Assembly (NCBI GenBank): GCA_003427395.1 | Contig: BFEA01000524.1 | Coordinates: 288,655-352,654, forward strand | Length of the DNA: 64,000 nt | DNA from: Chara braunii | Taxonomy: Eukaryota > Streptophyta > Charophyceae > Charales > Characeae | Direction of reading: 5' to 3' | In this document: positions 56,353 to 64,000 of the stretch, piece by piece | Layout of the letters: each line of letters begins with the position of its first letter | Position numbering within the stretch: position 1 is the stretch's first letter | Notes under the pieces: generated by a model | What the model was told of the DNA's origin: nothing | What the model saw: the letters and a program-made list of their open reading frames with translations, nothing else | The model's database searches: none | Translations under genes and position numbers: made by a program

Positions 56353-57124
56353 ACATTTGGTGGAACGTCCCTCGTAGTCGACGTCGCCTTATTACTCGCC
56401 GTTGTTGCAGTTGGTGTACGTCGTGGTCGCCAGACTCGCCTTTGTTTTCTCTCTCGGACTGAAGCTAATCGTTGCTCTTGTCAGGATTGTAACTGGTTCC
56501 TTCGTGGTTGTCATCACTTCCGTCGGATTGTGGTCAACCTCCTCAAATCCGAAGTGACCCTCTTCGAGCCCTGGCTCGGTTATCCCGAGGCAAAAAGTTA
56601 ATTTGCTTCGTCGCCATGATTATCATCTTCGTGCTTGTATTCATCACTACGATTTTCGCCATGATCAAATACAGTATGAAGGTGGTATGATCCGGCTGAG
56701 GTGTCAACCAGGTTCATCCAAAAGGGCTAAGAGGGGGATGAGTCGGGCGAGAAGATCGAAAAGAGGTGGTGAGAAGGAGAAGTCGACTGAGCATAGGTGT
56801 GGGAAGAATACCATGTACAAAAAAGGCGTAGGGGTAGAGACAAATAAAATGGGAAAAGTTATAGAAGCTCCCCGCGGCAAAACCTTTGTATCGATATCTC
56901 CCCAAAATGGACTTGCTGCAGTTAAGGTCCCCCAATAACTTTTCTGTTACTCTTGCTCCCCGGTCTGAGGCCGGTAGGGCCTCAGTCCAAGGTTGAGGCC
57001 GCGGCAGCTTGACAACCAAGCCTCAAGTTTTCGTTCTGGTAGTCACGTTGAATGTCCAGCCGCCAGCCAACCGAGTTGTACGTGGGCGATTTTCGGGTTC
57101 GATACATTCAAGAGGGCATAGCAT

Positions 57125-58475
57125 ACTCGCGTCCGCACTTCCTTCACCTCACCTGGGCCCGATTCAAGAAAGATACATCCAAGAAAGTGCAAGTGTGCCG
57201 CAGGTCCGAAAATGACTTCCCGCCATTTTTGCATACTGGGCGTTACCGGCCCAGTAGGCGGCGGGCAAAGGTCGCAAAACCATTTTTTTTCCTACCCATA
57301 TCCGACCCACCCCAAGCCTTGACGTATCATATCTAGCCGGACCCATGTAAACACAATTTTTTTTACCCAGACCCAGCCCACCCACGCTAATTTTTTTCTT
57401 TTTCTACCCGTACCCAGCCCACCCAAGCTGATTTAAAAATTGTCTACCCATACCCAGCCACACCCAGGCCAAATTTTCGATTACCCGCATCCAGTCGCAC
57501 CAGAACCCAGTATTTATCCACCCGTGCCCAGCCGTACCTGTGCCCAAATTTTTCCACCCAGGCTTAGTTTTCCCTTTTATCTTTATTTCAAACTTAGGCT
57601 TTTGCATGTCGGATTCTTTAGCTTCCATTCACAGATTTCCGCGTCGAATTTTGGTGCTGTCAATCATTGATACTTTATTGTCTACATTTGGCCGCAACTA
57701 CAGCCAAATTTTGATGGATCTGACCGCAATTATGGCCCAAGCTTATTAGTGAATGTTGTATTCCCTAGGATGAAACGATTGGGGCCAGGTCAAATTAACA
57801 GTATGGTTTGGCCCTAGTACTACCTCGACCCTAAGACGAATGACAGACGGCCAGAGACAAATTTATACNANGGGCACGCCCCACCAGTACCATTGTTTCC
57901 CAGTGAAGAAAAAGGGTCAGGCCTGGCCCTAATACTACCTAGGCTTGCCTAATATGCCTAGTATGCCTACAGGCCTCGGGTCACCCCCACAAAACCTCTA
58001 CCCAGCCGCACCCGGAACCAGGGCAAACCTTTGCCCGACCGTAACCGTCCAGGGACTATGTCAACACCCAGCCCCACCCACCCTACAGTTTCCTGGCCCG
58101 GCCATATCCCCCCCTCAAATTTCCAAACCCAATTGCCCCGGTGCATACTAATCATGTCATACCCGCACCGGTCCAGAGTTGTCGAGTACGGCTGGGTACG
58201 GTCGGGTCGGGTCACGGCCACCCAATGTCAACCTCTGGCGGTGGGAGGTACTTGGGCCTTCACCTCACCTGGGCCCGATTCGAGAAAGATGCATCCAAGA
58301 AAGTGCGAGTGTGCCGCAGGTCCGAAAATGACTTCCCGCCATTTTTGCATTAGGGGCGTTGCCGGGCCAATACGGTCGGAGGTACTTGGGCCTTCACCTC
58401 ACCTGGGCCCGATTCGAGAAAAGATACATCCAACAAAGTGCAAGTGTGCCGCAGGCCGAAAGGAAACTTCGAAAA
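57125..58475 (+). repeat. Three direct ~110-bp repeats inside the TIR element
   Basis: Units at about 57140-57250, 58255-58365 and 58385-58470 share 'cacctcacctgggcccgatt', 'agaaagatacatccaagaaag', 'gtgtgccgcaggtccgaaaa' and 'cgccatttttgcat'. They are direct, not inverted, so they are distinct from the TIRs. Confidence 0.8.
57290..57560 (+). repeat. Degenerate 'tacccagacccagcccaccc' tandem repeat
   Basis: Six or so units of 'tacccatacccagcccaccc' alternate with spacers such as 'aagctgatttaaaaattgtc' and 'cgctaatttttttcttttt'; related fragments recur at 58005-58080. Two N's occur nearby at 57869-57871. Confidence 0.65.
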
Positions 58476-58650
58476 GAGCCAAGCTTATCAGCTTTCGTGG
58501 CCTCAGGCCCGGTCTGAGGCCCTACCAAGCAAGAGTTACAAAAAAGTTATTGGGGGACCTCAAATGCAGCAAGTCTATTTTGGGGAGATATCGATACAAA
58601 GGTTTAGCAGCGGGGAGCTTCTATAACTTTTCCCAAATAAAATTTAGCAA

Positions 58651-58692
58651 TCCCGTGTTCTAGGGAAAGATTCATTCTCATTTTGGACCCAC
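58651..58692 (+). repeat. Short dispersed repeat, copy 3
   Basis: Reads 'cccgtgttctagggaaagattcattctcattttgg', beginning eight bases after the right target duplication of the TIR element. The element therefore inserted at or beside a copy of this repeat. Confidence 0.55.
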
Positions 58693-59077
58693 TGGAACAA
58701 ACTCGTGGTCGTGGTCGCAGTCGCAGCTGGTTGCATTCCATCAAGATTGCGCTCCTCATCTTCTTCTTACGTGTCCAGGCGCATAAACCCAGTGATGACT
58801 CGGGCCAAATATGCTGGGCAGAAGGAGAATGACTTTAACCGTTGAGAATCGAGGAGCAAATGAGCGGAAGAGAGATCGAAGCAGTGAAGGAAAGAGAAAA
58901 AGTAGTTGAAAGCGGGAGACAACTATAGGAAAAGATTTGAAAGGTGAGCGAGGAAGAAGAAAGAGAAGCTAAGGCGGGCTCGATAGTAACGGGCGAGGGA
59001 GGAACTCGGCTGAATTCGGGAGCGGGGTCTGGCCACATATATGGAGAATGTGATAATAAACTTAGTATGAATATAGA

Positions 59078-59120
59078 AATGTATCTTTCAGTGTTTTATC
59101 GAAAGATTCATTCTTATTTT
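59078..59120 (+). repeat. Short dispersed repeat, copy 4
   Basis: Reads 'tgtatctttcagtgttttatcgaaagattcattcttatttttcat', followed by 'ttgatgagcagtagagc', which resembles the sequence after copy 1 ('gatgagtagtggagc'). Confidence 0.55.
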
Positions 59121-59444
59121 TCATATTTGATGAGCAGTAGAGCAAAGCCTATCACAACCAAGTTTACAACCATGAAGACATGGTCGTTTATCCTCTCTTG
59201 AGTTGTTGGTCTTCCCGCTCATGAGTCGTCCACCTCCACTTTCAGGTTCCTATCTGAAAGCCACGCCCATTCTTCAGTGTGGTTATGTTCATCTCTTCGG
59301 GCAACTTGATTTGTACTGTCGAGATTGCTACTAGAACGACAGGGAGACTAGGCAAAGGTGAGAAGAGGGACGAGAGAAGTGAGGAGAAGAGGCAGGATAT
59401 GATACGTGCAGGGGGGCAACTGCTGGTGGCGGTAAATTGGCAAT

Positions 59445-59490
59445 GCATCCTACCATGTTCTAGCGGGAGATTCATTCTCATTGTGTCGAT
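59445..59490 (+). repeat. Short dispersed repeat, copy 5
   Basis: Reads 'catcctaccatgttctagcgggagattcattctcattgtg', followed by 'cgattcaacgagtagcggag', again similar to the trailing part of copies 1 and 4. Confidence 0.55.
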
Positions 59491-59509
59491 TCAACGAGTA
59501 GCGGAGTGA

Positions 59510-60700
59510 AGCCGGTTAGAGTGGGAATGTGGTTGCTGCCTGCGTCTGTGCTGCTCCCGGGCATGGTCGTTTTCGTTCCTGTATCCTTCTTTTATTTCTT
59601 TCACCGCTGCTGCTACTGTTGTGCTTCTTCTCCGCATCTTGGTCAAAGTCACGCTTGATGCTACCCTCACTTATTAGATCGTGGCTACGACCATGATCAT
59701 CTCTCCCGTAATCACGCATCGACAAGATTATGCCTGCTTTTGTTGTCTCTGTCCATGGGGATTCTCCTCGACGGGGCTCCATCACTGAGCATGGTAGGTG
59801 CGTTGCTATGCACTCGCGCATGTAATAGAAGAGGTGAGGGAATTGAGGAGGTGCAGATAATACGTATGAACGAGGAGAGAAAAGTTGGAGTCGACTGGGA
59901 CTGGAAGGACGAAGGTGAGAAGCAAGCGGAAATGAAGTGGGAGAATGCAGTGACAAAGGAGAGGAAGGGCCATGTACAGCTCGGGGAGGACTAGTGGAAA
60001 GGACGAGTGGGCGAATGGACGTCGAGAAGGGAGTAGTGAAGCTTACCTTTTGCTGATGAAGACTACTCCCGACCTCGAGTGGGCGAATGGACGTCGAGAT
60101 TGGCCTGCTCCATTGGCAAACGGGATCTTCCCTCGCAGGAGTGCATCATGAAGACTACTCCTGACCTCAACAATGTTGGACATAGCAAGGAATGGCAGGG
60201 TTGAAGGCTCTTTCTTGATTCTATGGGTGGTGTTGCATGACCGTTCTTAGTAGGTAGAGTGATTTGTCGAGTTAATTCCATTTACGGATGGGACCTCGGG
60301 CTACTATGGTTCTTGCTTCCCTGCTGCAATTATCGTGGTCTGGGCATACTACTGATTGAGCAACAGGAGGTTGTGCGGCTGCAACGGGTGTAGCCAACGT
60401 GCTTGTTGTGATCTTGCAGCAACTACCTTCAGTCTGTGTGTTGAGGCTTTTTGTATCTTGGTTGACATTGGACTGTTGTAACCCAATATCGTTGGGGCAT
60501 CGCTGAGCTCAATTATTCTTGGGAGCAATAGTTGTAACCTCAAGGTGTTGCCACTGTCAAGGTGGGTTAGGGGTTGCAGTCTTTCTTGAGATTCTGCTAC
60601 AAAATCTGTGACTCGTGGACTTTCGAGCTCAACAACTTTTTGTTGCCTTGTGGGACCCTCGGGATATGCAGGCACTGAGGCTTTCTCCACGCGAGTCTAA
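59510..60700. other. No recognised gene; small direct repeat
   Basis: 'gtgggcgaatggacgtcgaga' occurs twice (60007 and 60079), each near 'gactactccc'/'gactactcct'. Frames such as 60690-60349 (113 codons, minus) show no domain. Confidence 0.45.
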
Positions 60701-61149
60701 GTGACCCCCTCTAAAAACTTGAGAGACCGACTTTACCTTTCTCTGCCGAGTCTTCCCTTCTTACTCTTAGTCTAGTCTGACGTTCGGGAGAGGAAGGCGA
60801 AAGGTTGGATTGCAACCCACAAGACAGCAACGAGACCTTGTAGGAGGTCTACCCACCGATTGTGGGAGCTCTACCGGAGTCTAGACTCTGGAGGCAGGGA
60901 ACTCATACATAGGCCGACACGATTCCATTAGAGTCGCAATAAACCCTTACTTATACGACCCCGCGCTATTTGTTTGGTTTTGACTTATGTATATGTTTTC
61001 GATTTATTTTTTAAGACTTTAATTGAATCAGAAGGGAACTCTTCTATGTATGATTAATTCATCTGCCTGTGGTAAAAAGTCACAATTTTTGCATGCAATG
61101 ATCTGAATAGGACTGGACATGATGTCGTACGACTGATCTGGGCGCTTTG

Positions 61150-61550
61150 CTTTGGTTGCTTATGGAAGGTTTGACAGCGTCTGGATGTGATATTGCATCG
61201 ACTTATCTAGACGCTTTGTTGACGTTTGTCTTAAAGGTTTGAATGGGTCTGGATGTGATGTGCATCGACTAATCCAGACGATTTGGTAACGTTTGCCTGA
61301 GAGGTTTGAAATGAGTCTGTTGTGATGTCGCATCGACTGATCCAGACGTTTTGCTCCTAATTGCCTAAAAGTATGAAATGAGTCTGCTTGCGATGTTGTA
61401 TCAACTGATTCGGAAGCTTTGCTCTTTTTTTCTGAACGTTCGGTTAGAGCGTGAATTCGTATCGACTGATCCATGTGTTTTGTTATCGTTTGCTTGAAAT
61501 AATTTGAATGAGCTCAAACATGATGTCATATCGACTTATCCGGGCACTTT
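61150..61550. repeat. Degenerate ~65-bp tandem repeat in the LTR
   Basis: 'gatgtcgcatcgactgatccagacgttttg' recurs six to seven times with a period of about 60-68 bp. It occupies the place of the 49-bp array in the LTR at 39 kb, with which it shares 'gctttgct' and 'ttgcctg'-like words. Confidence 0.65.
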
Positions 61551-62154
61551 GCTAAGTCAGACAGTTAACTTGTTGACAAAAGTCAAACTTATCTGTTTGT
61601 GGGAATAGTCAAGCCAAGTGTGTTTAATAGTCTGCATGTGTATGACTGAGAACATTTTTGGAAGATTTATATTTTATTAATTCAGATACAGAACATCCTT
61701 TAGGGAAAAGGGTTTGCACATGTCAATGCAAAGATTAATTTCGATCAATATATACATTTGTTTTATGCAATTGATTCAATTTTTTTTTGGGCATTCTATT
61801 TTTACGCTCACATGTTTGTCCTTTCAATCTGATAGCTTAGTTTATTAGTGTTCGCCTTGTGCTTGAGCAACAGGCAAGTAATCATTTATTTTGTTTTCGC
61901 ATTGTCTTTTTCGTGCATGCTTGTTTTGGTCAAATCTTGGCTAGCTTATGAGTTAGTAGGAATTTTCGGAGCTTCCTTCCCTAGGGGCGATGTTGCTGAA
62001 ATTTCTACAAGAGTTGCAGAGTTAGTCAAAATCTTCGGAAACCTTTTTCAGTTAGAGTTAGTCTAATTTTTTGAGTCGGCATAAATTTTGAAAGTCTCCA
62101 TTGTTAATGGAAGTGTTGCCCAAATTTCTACAAAAAACAAAGAGTTAGTGCATT

Positions 62155-62305
62155 TTTAGATTGTCTTTGAGTTAGTAGTTTCCTCTTTAGATTTAATTGT
62201 TTTTTTTTTAATAGTCTTTGAGTTAGCAGTTTCCTCTTTAGATTTAATTGTTTATTTTTAGATAGTCTTTGAGTTAGCAGTTTCCTCTTTAGATTTAGTT
62301 TAGTA
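62155..62305. repeat. ~60-bp tandem repeat, three copies
   Basis: 'gtctttgagttagcagtttcctctttagatttaattgttt' occurs three times in succession with T-rich spacers. A single copy-like sequence is in the related LTR near 48820-48850, so the expansion is specific to this LTR. Confidence 0.85.
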
Positions 62306-63814
62306 CATATTCAGCGAGCACACTTCTTTAGAGGAGGTATTTTATTTTTTTTCATATCGTTACTGGCATCACAACAAAGTAGTTATAAATGTGATACAAA
62401 GTTGATCTCTGTCAACTTGACAGGTGACGCCTGCTTGGTTTTGTGACACAGGCCTACGGGGCACCACTACCCAGGAATACTTCAAAACGTTTTCAACTTC
62501 ATCAACTTCTGCTATCAATTGATAGCAAGTCAATTTGCGGCTCAACTTCTACCTAATCATGTACCTCAAACCTAAAAACTTAGCCATGTGGGATTGGGGG
62601 GGGTTCCTGATATTTTATCCGGTTCATTTCAAAAGGGGTCATTTAAATGGATTCACTGTTATTCAAAGAGGAAATCACACAATGGTTGACGTTTTTGAGT
62701 GAGTTAAGGGGGTTTGAGCTACAAGAAATAACGAGGTTGACCCCGTAAGTGTATTGTGATGTGGTTTCGTCTACATCTCTAGGGTGTTTTGGTTGGATGC
62801 TTGTCAAGTGCATTGAACGAGCTACATATTAAGAATGTGAGAAAGAGAACCTGATACCGCATGATCCTAACCTATTTTATCCTCTATCTTCATGCACCTC
62901 ATTTTTGTCTATATCTATCTTGGTGTTAGAATCTTGCTTGTTTGTTTGTCTAGTCAAATGTTGGTCCTGAACCTGAAATTCGAGGTTCTTGTCGAGGACA
63001 TTCAATGTTTTTGTCCAACACAAAAGGGTTTCCCTTATATGCTAGACATTTATGCCTTGTCCATCCTCACGTTCCGCCCAAGGGCAGAGACGCTACGAGG
63101 GTTGAACGACTTACCCTTCAACCATTCAACATCGTGAAGGAGATTTTCTTCACCACACTTTGTGTTTGACACTTGAGTGTTATGCGCAACCCCTATTTCC
63201 ACAAAGAGTCTAACATTTATAGGTATCCCGTAATGTGTCGCGCAATGACGACTGATCATGTGATTTTGCGTGATTGAGCGTTATGGTTTCGCTTGTGATA
63301 CTGATTATTTTTATACATTTCACAAGAGCCTCGGTCTATTCACGTGAAATATAAGTTATGACTTATAGGGAATCATGTTCGAAGATTATATTTGTGAGAG
63401 TGAGACGCGTGGTAGTTGAAATGCCCTGGTCGAGCAGCGTAGGGTGGCGCTTGGGAGATCAACGTCCCAAGCGCCGGTTCATATGCAGGTTCGATCAGGC
63501 ATGACCGCGCGTACCCCTTATGCTACAGCATAAGAGAAACGCCCTCAACTGGTCCACCTTTGCGATTGCATGTAAAAACTTTCGTACTGTGGGTTGGTAG
63601 CTTGGTGGGGATACGCCCACCCAAGAGATGGTGACAACTCCCTCGGGTAGAGGTAAGTTGTACATCACGGAACCCTATCATGTCGTAGAGACTCATGAGA
63701 GGTATAGCTTGCGCACACGGCCGGAGCGGTGAAGCTCTCAATCTGTATGGGATGTGCCGAATCCTGCGTGACGCGGCCATGAAAGTCCTCTTTGCGGGGA
63801 CCGTGTGCTTGACA

Positions 63815-64000
63815 ACGGACTGTTAGGGCCTTGCCCTGATGTGCAAAAGACAACTCAACGCAATTATGGCTGCTCTAGCTCAGGCCGCCATGCCTGACTC
63901 TGCCTCAAAGCTTCTTGGTGTAGCTCTACCACGACTCGGGCCTTCGAAATGTAGCGCTCACCAAGGTGATGAAGATGGCATCCTCCATAGACAAGTACGT
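63815..64000 (+). other. Sequence flanking the LTR; open frame to the window edge
   Basis: From an ATG at 63839 a frame stays open to the last base (about 54 codons, Ala/Leu-rich at first). It is cut by the window edge and I recognise no domain. It could be host or element sequence. Confidence 0.25.

Larger units (their letters stand above)
56842..58643. mobile_element. Non-autonomous Mutator-like (TIR) element with 9-bp target duplication
   Basis: The element 56851-58634 (1,784 bp) has terminal inverted repeats of about 160 bp: 56851-57010 and the inverse of 58475-58634, roughly 90% alike. Both begin GGGAAAAGTTATAGAAGCTC. The 9-bp sequence AAATAAAAT lies directly outside both ends (56842-56850, 58635-58643) without mismatch. 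Long TIRs with 9-bp duplications are characteristic of the Mutator superfamily. No transposase is encoded, so it would depend on one elsewhere. Inside are three direct copies of a ~110-bp unit and an ACCC-rich region. Confidence 0.85.
60700..63814 (+). mobile_element. LTR of the long-LTR Ty3/gypsy family, likely solo
   Basis: Order and sequence follow the split LTR at 38354-50515. A 'tagtctagtctg' and 'gattgcaaccc' block (60770-60870) and AATAAA (60944) come first, then a degenerate ~65-bp tandem region (61150-61550). Next are the ~120-bp units (61975-62120), 'gacaggtgacgcctgc' (62420), and the conserved 3' third (63410-63814), ending GGGGACCGTGTGCTTGACA. No primer site follows the end, so it is probably a solo LTR. 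The 5' edge is not securely placed: TGTCGAG occurs at 60265 but without clear homology up to 60700. Confidence 0.65.

Noticed and set aside
60284-63819. Target duplication ACGGA defining the LTR at 60.7-63.8 kb (60284-60288 and 63815-63819)
   Set aside because: A 5-bp match in a long search range is expected by chance, and the sequence after 60288 shows no clear homology to the family's LTR start.

Overview
The window looks like repeat-dense nuclear DNA from a green-lineage eukaryote with a large genome, most likely a streptophyte (charophyte-type) alga or a basal land plant. This is an inference from three things: a U6 snRNA-like 3' end of plant type (about 13.79-13.85 kb), Ty3/gypsy elements including one with a chromodomain, and the density of nested, decayed elements with microsatellites and assembly N's. 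I recognise no intact host protein gene. Nearly every protein similarity I can see belongs to a retroelement.

Layout. 1-1.2 kb: end of a dispersed repeat with a perfect 16-bp palindrome, then a ~444-bp tandem duplication. 2.0-3.45 kb: decayed 3' end of a LINE. 3.5-12.6 kb: non-coding repeats. These include a tRNA-headed SINE with target duplications (5.34-6.05 kb), a poly(A)-tailed U6 retropseudogene (6.23-6.34 kb), three copies of an A-tailed 3'-end repeat, hairpin clusters and triplet repeats. 12.9-18.2 kb: pieces of a very long LTR, with a U6 fragment, a (GA)n tract and a 54-bp minisatellite between its ends. 18.3-22.7 kb: a 66-bp minisatellite, a (TC)n tract and a tandem array of tRNA-like monomers.

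23.5-36.7 kb (minus strand): the main object, a giant Ty3/gypsy element. It has a tRNA-Asp-type primer binding site (36665-36684), gag with a CCHC knuckle, protease, RT, RNase H and integrase ending near 29.76 kb. Downstream of integrase lies a second long reading frame (29.43-25.78 kb) that is again gag-like: capsid-like N-terminus, coiled-coil middle, C-terminal CCHC knuckle. A polypurine tract and LTR start follow at 23.5 kb. All frames carry stops or shifts, so this copy is dead.

36.7-50.5 kb: nested LTRs of the same family. A plus-strand LTR (38354-39604 and 48005-50515) is split inside its 49-bp minisatellite by an 8.4-kb minus-strand, LTR-like, non-coding insertion (39605-48004). That insertion holds a striking array of about eleven short dyads around a conserved core (42.7-43.66 kb). 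50.5-53.3 kb (plus): truncated chromovirus pol (RT, RNase H, integrase, chromodomain), followed by repeat sequence. 56851-58634: a 1.78-kb Mutator-like TIR element with ~160-bp inverted repeats and a perfect 9-bp target duplication. 60.7-63.8 kb: another LTR of the long-LTR family.

The nesting gives a rough relative chronology: the plus-strand LTR is older than the 8.4-kb insertion. The two gag-like proteins of the giant element could have worked together or as alternative structural proteins; that is inference.
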